A DNA stretch of 64,000 nt, taken from Polyangiaceae bacterium. GTDB lineage: Bacteria > Myxococcota_A > Polyangia > Polyangiales > Polyangiaceae. Positions within the stretch are counted from its first letter, which is position 1, and every line of letters begins with the position of its first letter. The stretch is from the NCBI GenBank assembly GCA_016715885.1, contig JADJXL010000020.1, positions 124,001 to 188,000 of the forward strand. The letters are read 5' to 3'. Both the position numbers and the translations under genes were made by a program. Of this stretch, positions 19,601 to 28,290 are shown piece by piece. Below the pieces are notes generated by a model. That model was not told where the DNA came from. It saw nothing but the letters and a program-made list of their open reading frames with translations, and did no database searches.

Positions 19601-21670
19601 GGACGTGTAGCCCGAGGGCGTTTGCCCCGGCTCGGCTTGCTCGATGATGGCACCAATGTGGCTATGGACGAATTCGAAATGGGTCGACCATGTATTCGGT
19701 CCCCACACGAGTTGCCGGGCGAAAAACGACCGTTGCGAGAGGCTCGCAATGGTGTCGCCTTCGGGATGTGCCGGGTCTGGAATGCGCTTGACCGCATAAC
19801 CCACGACTCCGCCTGCGAGGCGGCCCTTGCCGCAGAGCCATTTCGACCCGGCGGGTGCCGTCGTATCGTACGCTTTGACGCAGTAGTAGCGGTAATACGT
19901 GCTGAACAGCGGCGGCGATCCATCTGGATTTGCCTTGCGCGCCTCGGGGCCATTCACGGGATGAAGCAGAAGCGGCCGGACGACTCTATCCGCGCACGCA
20001 ATCGCGTAACTCGCGTGAATCTGATGCGTGACGTTCGTCTCGGCAATACCGTCGCCATCGAAGTCTTCGGCGATGTCCACGGTCGCCACTGGACACGTCG
20101 TCGGATCGGGGTTGCCGCACGTCTCGTAGAGCTTTTCGTAGATGCCGTTCATCGTGATGAGCTTCGGCAGCACCAGGTCGACGTCGACTCCGCCGGCCAG
20201 CGTATCGCGAAAGCGCGTCGCCGGACAAAGCACATCCATTTGGTCGAGCGTATATTGTGAAAAATCGGCGATCGTCGTGCTGGGAATGAGCTGGTTGCCG
20301 ACTTCGATCATCAGCGTCCCGCCCGCGGCGCCGGACCACAGGCCATCGAGGGCGCTGTTGTAGCTACCATTGAACAACCCGTTGTAGCTGCCATCGATGC
20401 TACCATTGTAGCTGCCGTTGTAGCTGCCATTGAACGAGCCATTGTAGCTGCCATTGAACGAGCCATTGTAGCTGCCATTGAACGAGCCATTCAGCGTGCC
20501 CTTGAACGTCCCTTCGATGTCGCCCTCGTACGCGGGATCGTTGATGGCGACTCCATCGAGCAGCCCGTTGATGCTTCCATTGAAGCTCCCGTTGATGCTG
20601 CCATTGATGCTGCCGTTGATGCTGCCGTTCAGCGAGCTATTCACGTTGCCATTGAACGAGCCGTTGATGCTGCCGTTGTAGCTGCCGTTGATGCTTCCGT
20701 TGATGCTGCCGTTGATGCTGCCGTTGATGCTGCCGTTGTAGCTGCCGTTGATGCTGCCATTGTAGGTCGGTTCGCTTATCGGCATGCCATTGAGCGTCCC
20801 GTTGATGCTGCCGTTGATGCTGCCGTTGAAGCTCCCGTTCAGCCCATTGATGCTGCCGTTGATGCTCCCATTGAGCGTCCCGTTCAGGCTGCCGTTGTAG
20901 CTGCCGTTGTAGCTGCCGTTGTACGACCCATTGATGCTGCCGTTGTACGACCCATTGATGCTGCCGTTGAAGCTGCCGTTCAGCGTTCCATTGTACGCAG
21001 GCTCGTCGATGGGTACGCCATTGAGCGTCCCGTTGATGCTGCCGTTGAACGAGCCATTGATGCTGCCGTTGATGCTGCCGTTGATGCTGCCGTTGTAGCT
21101 ACCGTTGATGCTGCCATTGATGCTGCCGTTGTAGCTACCGTTGATGCTGCCATTGATGCTGCCGTTGTAGCTCCCATTGATGCTACCGTTGTAGCTCCCA
21201 TTGAGGCTCCCGTTGTAGCTCGGCTCGTTGATCAGCTCGCCGTTGATGCTGCCGTTGATGCTGCCGTTGAAGCTCCCGTTGAAGCTCCCGTTCTGCGCGC
21301 TGTTGATCGAACCGTTGATGCCATTGATCGAGCCAATGAACGAATCGTTCAGCGCATTGAAGGAACCGTTCAGCGATGTATTGATGCTGCTATTGACGCC
21401 GTTGATCGAACCGTTGAGGCTCGAATTGTACGCTCCATTGAGCGCCCCGTTGAGCGAAGCGTTGATCGTTCCATTGACGTCCGAATTTACCGTTGCTGCT
21501 TGTTCGACCTCGCCAATGGTCAGCGTGCTCTCGTCTTCCGTGGATTCGCCCTGGCAGGTCGCCAAGACCATGACGATCGGAGCAATCGGCAGTAACCTCG
21601 ACGACGTGCGAAAAACTGGGCGACTCCAGAGCGGATTGCTGCATTGCGTAATTTTCGTTAACCAGTCCAT
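16673..21670 (-). CDS. Giant lipoprotein: NGSx tetrapeptide region plus two seven-repeat RCC1 propellers
   Basis: The 1665-residue product has a signal sequence ending in lipobox L-A-T-C (Cys39). Residues about 60-430 are built from a four-residue unit N-G-S-(I/Y/F/L). A middle domain of ~350 residues with paired Cys follows (unrecognised). The rest holds 14 RCC1-type repeats of ~53 residues, each with CARKTDGTLWCWG--N--GQLGDGT. Repeats 1-7 and 8-14 are separated by a Cys-rich insert (CGDGVCDGGE), and a similar Cys-rich motif ends the protein, so two seven-bladed beta-propellers are likely. It is probably exposed on the outer surface. The start has ACGGAG eight bases upstream. The function is unknown; adhesion or protein binding is plausible. 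Confidence 0.85.
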   Translation of the reverse strand: MDWLTKITQCSNPLWSRPVFRTSSRLLPIAPIVMVLATCQGESTEDESTLTIGEVEQAATVNSDVNGTINASLNGALNGAYNSSLNGSINGVNSSINTSLNGSFNALNDSFIGSINGINGSINSAQNGSFNGSFNGSINGSINGELINEPSYNGSLNGSYNGSINGSYNGSINGSINGSYNGSINGSINGSYNGSINGSINGSINGSFNGSINGTLNGVPIDEPAYNGTLNGSFNGSINGSYNGSINGSYNGSYNGSYNGSLNGTLNGSINGSINGLNGSFNGSINGSINGTLNGMPISEPTYNGSINGSYNGSINGSINGSINGSINGSYNGSINGSFNGNVNSSLNGSINGSINGSINGSFNGSINGLLDGVAINDPAYEGDIEGTFKGTLNGSFNGSYNGSFNGSYNGSFNGSYNGSYNGSIDGSYNGLFNGSYNSALDGLWSGAAGGTLMIEVGNQLIPSTTIADFSQYTLDQMDVLCPATRFRDTLAGGVDVDLVLPKLITMNGIYEKLYETCGNPDPTTCPVATVDIAEDFDGDGIAETNVTHQIHASYAIACADRVVRPLLLHPVNGPEARKANPDGSPPLFSTYYRYYCVKAYDTTAPAGSKWLCGKGRLAGGVVGYAVKRIPDPAHPEGDTIASLSQRSFFARQLVWGPNTWSTHFEFVHSHIGAIIEQAEPGQTPSGYTSTNAWNLNPLDYHAATGTRKDHDFVAALGLKTSTDRSGVAISVYNNPDHTGGASFDPNELNQCEAGYDVPDLASRGTFQNDVLIDVQASPWYDSNCAWASDWGLPQITPLSSPCNTFAVGTDTLVGVNLANDIPRRCPTFITCKPGHTCCVGRFAAGDTFTCAAKTDGTAWCWGYNSSGELGDERTGGPEAMPVLKSDGSPLTGVLAVASGGAHACARTSAGSVYCWGSNAHGQLGDDTMTSRARAAAVNGLTGVAEIALGTHHSCARKTDGTVWCWGRNSDGQLGDGTTLKKLEPVQAGASELGSAVQEIALGSNHSCARKNDGTLWCWGNNDFGALGDGTIWDKSSPVQAGPGSLGSNVAEVSLGYLHSCARKTDGTVWCWGRNSNGQLGDGTTWDRFWPVQAGASTVGSAATDIALGAYHGCARKTDGSLWCWGRNGSGQLGDGTTSQSSTPVQAGASALGSNVAEVAAGLYHSCARKSDGTLWCWGYNAYGQLGYGSTASQSLPVQAMGLRCDGNDAICAANESPSTSPADCRNASCGDGVCDGGETAGNCPADCKLAAEIALGEWHSCARKTDGTLWCWGRNVNGQLGDGSSTNKTTAVQAGAATLENTVAKVALGADHSCAVTDEGRLWCWGDNDYGQLGDGTLLSHEAPVQAGAGTFGAGVIDVALGFYHSCARLDDGTLWCWGRNQYGQLGDGTTQDRTSPVQVGSSILGGDVAQVAGGNRHTCAIKTDGTLWCWGRNIDGQLGDGTTVDKTQPVRIGASTLGEDVAEVAVGEHHTCARKTDGTLWCWGKNQFGQVGDETVENKLTPVQVGAGTLGSSVVEVSLGVYHSCARKTDGTLWCWGYNGSGQLGDGTTVDKTAPVQAGPSNLGNDVVEVALGGHHTCVRKSDGGIWCWANNTFGQLGTPGSSSVYPGRVPWCGDGVCSLGERDNGSCAPDCTPALGDGVCDPFLNCSLTPNLPVWECDTDCP
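20340..21490 (-). repeat. 12-bp (4-codon) repeat region encoding NGSx units
   Basis: Within the giant lipoprotein gene, the DNA repeats a 12-bp unit (on this strand GGCAGCATCAAC-like codons for G-S-I-N) about 90 times with point variation. The array is broken roughly every 75 residues by a non-repeat phrase: ELINEPSYNG, VPIDEPAYNG, MPISEPTYNG and VAINDPAYEG. The higher-order period suggests expansion of a ~225-bp block as well as of the 12-bp unit. Such DNA may vary in length between strains. Confidence 0.8.
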
Positions 21671-22236
21671 GCTGAGTCTCCGTTGGGTCCCTGGCTCCGC
21701 AATGTTGCTTGGCCGGGCTCCGCTAAATCACCAAAAAAACGATGGCCCATGCTATGTCACGTCCACTCATCCGGGCGCTTGCAAACGCAAACGCATCGAC
21801 GAACCTCCGCTTCAGAACGAGCTTATCCGGTTGTGAAGAGAATTTGAAGACCCAATCGTGCTATTTTGTTGCCAAAAGATCCGCACACAGCCGAATGCGC
21901 ACGTAATGATCAACGCTAATCTGCGGGGCTCTGGCATGCACGCGTGATGCCGAGCGCACGCCATGTCGCTCGACACCTTCCGTACAAATGTCGAAATGGT
22001 GCTGTCGAAATGGTGCTAACCGTGGCCGTCCGAATGGCGACCGTCGAAAAGGTGCTATCCCTTTTGTTGTCACTCCTGGTCGGAAAAGTGCCAACGAGAG
22101 GTCGCGCGTCAGCGGCGATGCGTCGCGAACGGTTTCCACAATCGTCCGAGTCTTATGCTCTTCATGTAATGTAAGCGATCCACTATTCGAAGGTGGGCGC
22201 GGCTGAGTTTGGGTGGTAGCATCGCGCTCGGGGAGC
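21671..22236. other. Divergent intergenic region with three 14-bp direct repeats
   Basis: No gene is seen in this stretch between the giant lipoprotein and the kinase operon. It contains three copies of GTCGAAA(T/A)GGTGCT at 21990-22003, 22004-22017 and 22043-22056; the first two are directly adjacent. As both flanking genes read outward from here, both promoters should lie inside it, and the repeats could be an operator. This is inference only. Confidence 0.4.
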
Positions 22237-23790
22237 ATGAAAACCGGAGATCTCGTCGGGGGCAAATATCGCCTCGTTCGCGCGCTCGGGCATGGCACGA
22301 TGGGCTCGGTCTGGGAGGCATTGAACGAACGCGCTTCTCGGCGGGTGGCGCTCAAGCTGATCCAGCAGCCGAGTGAAGAGACGAGGCAGCGGCTTTTGAG
22401 CGAAGCGCGCGCGTGCGGGAGTTTGTCTCATCGCAACATCGTGGAAGTATACGATGTGGGCGAAACGGAAACGGGCGAGCCATTTTTGGTGATGCAACTT
22501 CTGGACGGCGAGACGCTTGCCGCGTGCCTCGAAAAGCACATACGGCTGCCGCCGGACAAGGCTGCGCAGATCGCGCGAGACATCGCTTTGGCGCTCGATG
22601 CTGCCCACGAAAAGCGCATCATTCATCGGGATTTGAAGCCGGCGAACGTGTACTTGCACCAGATTGGCGGTGGCGAAGCGGGGGCCATCGTCAAAGTCGT
22701 CGATTTCGGCGTGAGTCGAGTGCTCAATGCGGATACGCGGATGACCTTACCGGGGATGATCGTCGGGTCGCCTGTGTACATGAGCCCCGAGCAATTCATT
22801 GCGATGAGCGATATCGATGCGCGGACGGACATTTGGTCGCTGGGCGTATGCCTCTTCGAGATGCTCACGGGCGTACGACCATTTCTCGGAAAATCGGTGG
22901 AAGAAATCTCGACGCAGGTGCTCCGGACGGGAGCGCCTTCGGTAACGAGCCGTATTCGGCATCTCGACGAGGGGCTGGCGACGATCGTGGCGCGCTGTTT
23001 GAAGCGGGATCGAGCGATGCGGATTGGGTCGGCGGCCGAGCTTGCGGCGCTGCTCGAACCTTATGCCAATGCACGTCCCGACGCGCCGATCATCATCACG
23101 CCGCCGGCCACCAGCGTGTCGCTCAATGGTACCGTCATCATGCCTCCCGAAGCGCTTTCTTCGAAGACGCTGGCATTCGATCGCGATGCGACGGATGGGG
23201 CCCCTCGACAAGCGCCTTGGCGGGAAAAACCATTGGATGAAATTCTCACGGCGACGGTAGCGGCGCTCGCGGCGCCGGGTGAGGGTAGGGCGCTGCCTGT
23301 GGTTGCGACGAATGCGCGAGAGGCCAGCGCGCCGGTCAGCGCGTCGCACGAACAGGCGTCCGAAAAGCGTCGCCCGAAGCGGCATTTGGGGCGCATTTCG
23401 GCAGGGGTCGTCGTAGGCATCGTCGGCGTGACGTCGGTCGTGGTGGCGAGCCGCGCATTGTCGAGGAGCGAGCATTCGGAGCCGCCAAAGGAGCGCACGA
23501 CGACGGTGGAGAAAGCGATGCCAAAAGAGGCGCCGCCTGTCGAGACAGCCGCGCCACCAAAGGAGGAGCCTGCGCCGGTGAATGCGCCTGCGCCACAGCA
23601 AAGCGCGACGTCCCAACCTGTGCCCTCGGCTGCGCCCCCAAAGACGACGCCTCCCCAAAACGCGCCCATGACGGCTCCCACGCCGCAGCGTACGGCGGCG
23701 GCGCCCATATCGCCGCCGAAGCCGCCGGTGGTGGTGAAGCGAGACACGCTGAAGGGTCCACGAAAATCGCCTGTCATTGACGGGTTTTGA
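22237..23790 (+). CDS. Membrane-anchored Ser/Thr protein kinase
   Basis: The 517-residue protein begins with a full kinase domain: GHGTMGSVWE glycine loop, ALK lysine at 40, HRDLKPAN near residue 130, VDFGVSR, and SPVYMSPEQ activation-loop end. A single transmembrane helix follows near residue 395 (ISAGVVVGIVGVTSVVVASR), and then a Pro/Ala-rich tail likely outside the inner membrane. The start at MKTGDLVGGKY follows a GGGGAG; a GTG eight codons upstream is less likely. It heads a four-gene run with two TPR-PEGA proteins and a Cys-rich lipoprotein, which may be substrates or partners. Confidence 0.9.
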   Translation: MKTGDLVGGKYRLVRALGHGTMGSVWEALNERASRRVALKLIQQPSEETRQRLLSEARACGSLSHRNIVEVYDVGETETGEPFLVMQLLDGETLAACLEKHIRLPPDKAAQIARDIALALDAAHEKRIIHRDLKPANVYLHQIGGGEAGAIVKVVDFGVSRVLNADTRMTLPGMIVGSPVYMSPEQFIAMSDIDARTDIWSLGVCLFEMLTGVRPFLGKSVEEISTQVLRTGAPSVTSRIRHLDEGLATIVARCLKRDRAMRIGSAAELAALLEPYANARPDAPIIITPPATSVSLNGTVIMPPEALSSKTLAFDRDATDGAPRQAPWREKPLDEILTATVAALAAPGEGRALPVVATNAREASAPVSASHEQASEKRRPKRHLGRISAGVVVGIVGVTSVVVASRALSRSEHSEPPKERTTTVEKAMPKEAPPVETAAPPKEEPAPVNAPAPQQSATSQPVPSAAPPKTTPPQNAPMTAPTPQRTAAAPISPPKPPVVVKRDTLKGPRKSPVIDGF

Positions 23791-23823
23791 CATCAATGCT
23801 TGCTTGAAAATGGAGTCCTTCGC

Positions 23824-24732
23824 ATGAAAACCTTGCTTTCGCGTCTCGTGACGACAGCAGCGTTCGCTCTTACAATGAGCTTCGCGCCTTGTGATGCCGT
23901 CGCGACGGAGCCTTCGGTTTCGGCGCCGCAGCAGCCGGAAGCCCAGAAGCTCCTCGAATTGGGTGTCAAGGCACTTCAGTCGAAACAATGGGAGAAGGCT
24001 CAGAGAAACCTGCTCGAGGCCTGGCGGATCGAAAAGCATTATCGCATTGCGGCGAATTTGGGGCTCGTGGAAATCGAGCGCGGACAATTCAGGAGTGCGG
24101 CGGAGTATCTCGTGTATTGTTTGCGCAATGAGTCGGACATGCCCGAGAGTCACAAGGTCGCCATACGGGGGCTTTTTGAAAAGGCGAGCGCGCGAATCGG
24201 CACGCTCGACGTGCGCACGGACGCGATGGGCGCGACGATTCTCGTGGATGGTGAAGTCGTGGGACACACGCCGATCGCGACGATTTTCGTGGAACCTGGG
24301 AAACGAACGGTCACGGCGCGAATGGCCGGCAAGGCATTCGTGGCGCAGCACGTCGAGATTGCTGCGGGCGAGGAGCAAAAAGTCGTCATTTTGGAAGAGG
24401 CGCCGCGGCCCTCGCCGTCGCCGCTGCAATTCGAAGAGGAGCCATCGAATTGGTCCATGGCAGCCGTTCCGCTTGGCGGGCTTGCATTGGCAGGTTTTGG
24501 GGTTGGGGTGGGGTGTACCGTGGCCATGGGAGAGCACGGGATCAGCGCGGAGTCGCGTGACAACAGGCAAGTGGGAGCGGTCATTGGTTATGGTGTGGGC
24601 AGCGCGGCGCTTCTTGCGACGATGATCGTGGCGTTATGGCCGAGCGCGCCGCAAAAGCAAAAAACCGGGCTCTTCGTGGCGCCCGTCGTCGGGGGCGGTC
24701 AGGGCGGCGTCCAGGTCGTCGGCGCATTTTAG
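23824..24732 (+). CDS. TPR-PEGA domain membrane protein
   Basis: The 302-residue protein has a signal peptide (MKTLLSRLVTTAAFALTMSF), a helical TPR-like region (EAQKLLELGVKALQSKQWEK onward), and a PEGA domain with ATILVDGEVVGHTPIATIFV and VEPGKRTVTA. Two hydrophobic segments near the C-terminus may anchor it in a membrane. PEGA domains are surface or cell-wall modules; TPRs bind proteins. It lies 33 bases after the kinase gene and has a paralogue next to it. No enzyme motif is visible. Confidence 0.75.
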   Translation: MKTLLSRLVTTAAFALTMSFAPCDAVATEPSVSAPQQPEAQKLLELGVKALQSKQWEKAQRNLLEAWRIEKHYRIAANLGLVEIERGQFRSAAEYLVYCLRNESDMPESHKVAIRGLFEKASARIGTLDVRTDAMGATILVDGEVVGHTPIATIFVEPGKRTVTARMAGKAFVAQHVEIAAGEEQKVVILEEAPRPSPSPLQFEEEPSNWSMAAVPLGGLALAGFGVGVGCTVAMGEHGISAESRDNRQVGAVIGYGVGSAALLATMIVALWPSAPQKQKTGLFVAPVVGGGQGGVQVVGAF

Positions 24733-24795
24733 AAATTGGCGACGACCACCACAATTGCTGGATGGTCGCGTTCTACATGGTAAACCAATCCCATC

Positions 24796-25854
24796 ATGAC
24801 GACGACCGATTCCGCGAAGGAAGCATGGGAGCGGTGTCCCCGCAGATCGCGGCGATTCGTCCACGCCGCTGTCATTGCAACCATTGCGGTGGCGCTGATG
24901 CTTTCTTGCAATGCCGTCGCGGACGAACATCGAGGCACTTCCGTCGCGCACGGCCATTACGATGCGGGAGTGAAAGCGCGGCTCGAAGGGGATCTGCGTC
25001 TGGCGCTCGACCTTCTTCGAAAGGCGTGGGCGCTCGAGCAATCAGCGCTCATTGCTGCCAAGCTTGCGCAGACCGAGCTCGAATTGGGGTATTACCGCGA
25101 CGCCATCGAGCATTTCGAGTTTTATTTGCAGAGGCCCGAACCGAGTCCCGAGGATCGGGCTGCGGTTGCTCGATTGCTCGCCGAAGCCAAGAGCAAGATT
25201 GTCGTGCTCGACATTCGAGTGGACGCGCCGGGAGCAGAGATCCTCTTGGATGGGGCGGTCGTGGGCGTCGCGCCGCTGTTGCGGGAGATGCCGGTCGATC
25301 CTGGGAGGAGGCTCGTCGAGGCACGCAAGGCGGGGTGTACGTTCGAGCGCGTGTCGGCGGAATTTGCTCCGGGCAGCAGGCAGAATTTGTCATTTACGTG
25401 CAAGAAAGCCGTGCCGCCTGCGCCAAAGGACAATGGAAAATGGTCCACGTGGGACACGGCGGCGGTCGTGTCGGGAGGCATTGGAGTCGTCGGTCTCGGC
25501 GCGGGTTTGATCTGGGGCATTGGGGACATGATGAATTCGTCACGACTGTCGGACGATGCAATGCAGCGCGGAACGGCGCTCATGCCACGAACGCCGTCGA
25601 CCATGCGCGTATGTGGACCTGACAGTCCATCGGAAAACGCCAGTGAATGTGCCGCGATTGCGTCGAAACTCGAGGCGAGCGACCAGGCTTGGAACGATTC
25701 GAAGAGAGGCTATTTGCTGGCAGGCGCAGGCGTTCTCGTGGGAGTTGGCGCGATCATCATGGCGGTCGTGCCCACTTCGGCGAACAAGCAGGTGAGCGTC
25801 GTGCCCGTCGTCAAGCGCTCAGAGAGTGGTGTTGTCGTCACGATGTCGTTTTGA
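24796..25854 (+). CDS. TPR-PEGA domain membrane protein, paralogue
   Basis: The 352-residue protein has the same order as its upstream neighbour: N-terminal membrane segment (AAVIATIAVALMLSCNAVA), TPR-like helices (HYDAGVKARLEGDLRLALDL), and a PEGA domain (GAEILLDGAVVGVAPLLREM). After a linker come two further hydrophobic segments separated by a Cys-containing loop. The two neighbours clearly arose by duplication. It probably acts in the periplasm or outer envelope with the kinase's external tail. Function is inferred only from domains. Confidence 0.75.
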   Translation: MTTTDSAKEAWERCPRRSRRFVHAAVIATIAVALMLSCNAVADEHRGTSVAHGHYDAGVKARLEGDLRLALDLLRKAWALEQSALIAAKLAQTELELGYYRDAIEHFEFYLQRPEPSPEDRAAVARLLAEAKSKIVVLDIRVDAPGAEILLDGAVVGVAPLLREMPVDPGRRLVEARKAGCTFERVSAEFAPGSRQNLSFTCKKAVPPAPKDNGKWSTWDTAAVVSGGIGVVGLGAGLIWGIGDMMNSSRLSDDAMQRGTALMPRTPSTMRVCGPDSPSENASECAAIASKLEASDQAWNDSKRGYLLAGAGVLVGVGAIIMAVVPTSANKQVSVVPVVKRSESGVVVTMSF

Positions 25855-25865
25855 AGGATGAATTT

Positions 25866-26789
25866 ATGAAAGAACACGCAACGAGGTTCTGGTGGATGGC
25901 GAGCGTGCCGGTGATCGTCGGCGGTGTCGCGTACGCCGTTGGATGCTCGAACGATGCTGACGATTCCGCAAAGAACTTTCAGGGGGTGTATGGGACCTGC
26001 AAGGTCGACGATAACCCGTGCACGGAGGATTGCCGGCCATCGAGCAACCTGGCGAATTTTCTTCCAGATGGAACGGTCGTCGAAGTCGGGCCTGGCGATG
26101 CTGGACCTGCTCCAGCATGCCAAGAGTGGGTTTGTCGAAGCGGTACGGCGACGCTCGAGGAGGTAGATCCTGGCGATCCGTGCAAGACAGCCAAGGGAAG
26201 GAACGGGCATTGCGCTGCCGGCGCAAGGTGCCTCGAGTGCGTAACCGCTACGGATTGTTCTGGGAAAAAAGCTTACTGTAGCAACAACGAATGCATCGCT
26301 TGCGATGATGGTCTTCAAAATGGTAATGAAACCGGTGTCGACTGTGGCACGACGGATTGCGGACGTTGCAATGGGACGGGGTGCTCAAAGGACGGCCAAT
26401 GCGCGAGCGAAAAATGTGTCGATGATGTATGTTGTGAAACGTGGTGCACTGACAAGTGCTCTTCCTGCGAGCTAGATGGCTTCAAAGGCGCGTGTAAGCA
26501 TCGGGCATTCGGGACCACCGATTTCGACACCGGCTGCACTGGATCATCGATTTGCGACGGCAATGGCGTATGTAAACTCCGGCATTTGGCTGACTGTCAA
26601 AGTGGTGCGGACTGTATCGGTGGTATATGCGCGGGCAGATGCAGCAATAACAACGCATGCAGTGTAGGTACAGATTGTAACAATGGCAATTGCAGGTTCG
26701 TATGTCTTGGTGCCAAGGGAATCCCTTGTGAGCAAAACGAGGAATGTGGCAGCAAAAGCTGTGAGCCGGACGCTGGCGCCTGTAACTGA
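25866..26789 (+). CDS. Cys-rich lipoprotein
   Basis: The 307-residue product starts MKEHATRFWWMASVP and reaches a lipobox A-V-G-C near residue 27. The mature part holds about 40 Cys in repeated CxxC and C-x(5)-C patterns with phrases such as CNGTGCSKDGQCASEKCVDD and CCETWCTDKCSSCELDG, which are common in myxobacterial secreted proteins and imply heavy disulfide bonding. It begins eleven bases after the PEGA gene and closes the kinase operon. It is probably surface exposed. No specific family is assigned. Confidence 0.75.
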   Translation: MKEHATRFWWMASVPVIVGGVAYAVGCSNDADDSAKNFQGVYGTCKVDDNPCTEDCRPSSNLANFLPDGTVVEVGPGDAGPAPACQEWVCRSGTATLEEVDPGDPCKTAKGRNGHCAAGARCLECVTATDCSGKKAYCSNNECIACDDGLQNGNETGVDCGTTDCGRCNGTGCSKDGQCASEKCVDDVCCETWCTDKCSSCELDGFKGACKHRAFGTTDFDTGCTGSSICDGNGVCKLRHLADCQSGADCIGGICAGRCSNNNACSVGTDCNNGNCRFVCLGAKGIPCEQNEECGSKSCEPDAGACN

Positions 26790-26832
26790 ACGACCCCTGG
26801 GCGTCCTCCCCCCACGGAACGCCCGCCTCGTC

Positions 26833-28284
26833 TCAATCCACGCCCTGTTGCCTCTGTGCCGTCGTGCAATCATCCAAGTGCGACGTGCACCTTTTCTCCT
26901 TCGTGCGCGCCGCCGCCTTACGCCTCACCTGCACGCGTGCCGGCGCTTTGCCTGTCGACGCCTTCACCTGTTCGCCATCAGCAGGCGCCTCACCCCCTAA
27001 CCCCCTTTCCAGTTCCGCATTGCTTCGCAATGCTTCGTGGAGAGGGGGAACCGGCATCGGTTTTTCCGGCTCCTTCACGACGACCTTGCCGCTGTCGGCC
27101 GGTACCGGAGCCTGTCGCGGCTCTTCCGTCGGCGCAGGCGTTTCCGCTTCCACCACCGGCGCATACACCGCCACCTCGTCCCGCTCCGCACCTTGTTCCC
27201 GGCCAAACCACGCCGCGCATATCCCGCCAAATGCCAGCACGACCGCCAATACCATGCCGAACCACCGCCACGCACGCCGCTTCGGCGCCTTCTTCGCCTC
27301 GTCACGCGCCGGCGCCTCGTCGATCGTCACCTCGATATCGTCGCCCGCCGTCACCTCGTCCCGCCACGGCGTCCGCTGCTTCGGGCCTCCCAGCGGATGA
27401 ACCGGTTTGGCGCGGAAGAGCAGCATGGCAAGCTCTTCCGCATCCGACGGTATGTCCGCCCATCGATGCACGACCACCCCGTCCTCCGCCGATGCTAATG
27501 CGTTCGTTGGCATGAACCGTATCGTCGTGCCATTCGGGAGATCCTCCTCCCGACCATTCGATATCATCGTCCAGCGCACGTCCGACGTGTACAAAATTGC
27601 AGCGATTCGCCCGGCACATCGCACGAGCGCCTCGAATGGCAGCCCGTCATCGTGCATAATCACGATACGCTTCGGTTGCTCGATCCCTCGCGCTGTCCAT
27701 TGCAACGCCAAGCGGCTCGGTCCCGGCGCCGGCAAGTCATCGAAATCCCCCACGTACGAACGCAAAAGCGCCCCGGCGCGCACAGGATCTTCGCCGCACG
27801 ACGCATACGCGTGGTAAAACCCAACACCCTCGTCCGTGACTCGAGTGCTTTCGACGAGCTGCTCCCGAAACGAAAGCGCAGCCCGAACGAATGCGCCCTC
27901 GTCGAATGCTCGATCGACGCCCACGATCGCATGCGAAAATGACGGATCCTCACGCCCCGCATGGTCGCGCGCACCATGCACCCGCAGGCTCAGCACCAGC
28001 GCAATGCCGCCATGCCCCGGCTCGTGCTGCGTATCGTCCCGAGACAAATTTCCAATCGCAAACGCTTGCTCCCTCGGATCGCGCGGTTCGATGTATTTTA
28101 GTATTCGCACCAGATGGCCGAAATGTTGCCGAGAAAGCGGACCCCATGGAATCGTATGTCGGTAGATGAAATCGATCTGATGCCCCGGAACGTTGCCATG
28201 CAGGAAATGAAACCATCCTGCGTCCGCTGGAGCTTCGTACGTCGGCACCTCGTACGCACCTCGAGATTGATTTCGAGATTCCAT
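26833..28284 (-). CDS. Putative GTPase partner protein with one membrane helix
   Basis: The 483-residue protein has a ~330-residue N-terminal domain that I do not recognise (aromatic-rich start with DAGWFHFLHGNVPGHQIDF, several His), one transmembrane helix near residue 355 (GMVLAVVLAFGGICAAWFG), and a Pro/Glu-rich tail ending in a basic segment. The tail-coding DNA contains a REP-like palindrome. It starts six bases after the stop of the small-GTPase gene, so the two are likely co-expressed. The N-terminal domain may be the effector or regulator of that GTPase. No catalytic motif is clear. Confidence 0.65.
   Translation of the reverse strand: MESRNQSRGAYEVPTYEAPADAGWFHFLHGNVPGHQIDFIYRHTIPWGPLSRQHFGHLVRILKYIEPRDPREQAFAIGNLSRDDTQHEPGHGGIALVLSLRVHGARDHAGREDPSFSHAIVGVDRAFDEGAFVRAALSFREQLVESTRVTDEGVGFYHAYASCGEDPVRAGALLRSYVGDFDDLPAPGPSRLALQWTARGIEQPKRIVIMHDDGLPFEALVRCAGRIAAILYTSDVRWTMISNGREEDLPNGTTIRFMPTNALASAEDGVVVHRWADIPSDAEELAMLLFRAKPVHPLGGPKQRTPWRDEVTAGDDIEVTIDEAPARDEAKKAPKRRAWRWFGMVLAVVLAFGGICAAWFGREQGAERDEVAVYAPVVEAETPAPTEEPRQAPVPADSGKVVVKEPEKPMPVPPLHEALRSNAELERGLGGEAPADGEQVKASTGKAPARVQVRRKAAARTKEKRCTSHLDDCTTAQRQQGVD
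26985..27050. repeat. REP-like palindrome inside a coding region
   Basis: CCTCACCCCCTAACCCCCT and GGAGAGGGGGAACC flank a hairpin GCATTGC-TTC-GCAATGC. The unit resembles the intergenic repeat at 1593-1712. It lies in frame in the C-terminal tail of the membrane protein gene and there encodes about 20 residues (PPLHEALRSNAELERGLGG). Confidence 0.6.
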
Positions 28285-28290
28285 CTCAAT

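Noticed and set aside
20340..21490. NGSx region as pentapeptide repeats
   Set aside because: The period is four residues (12 bp), not five; the A(D/N)LxX pattern is absent.
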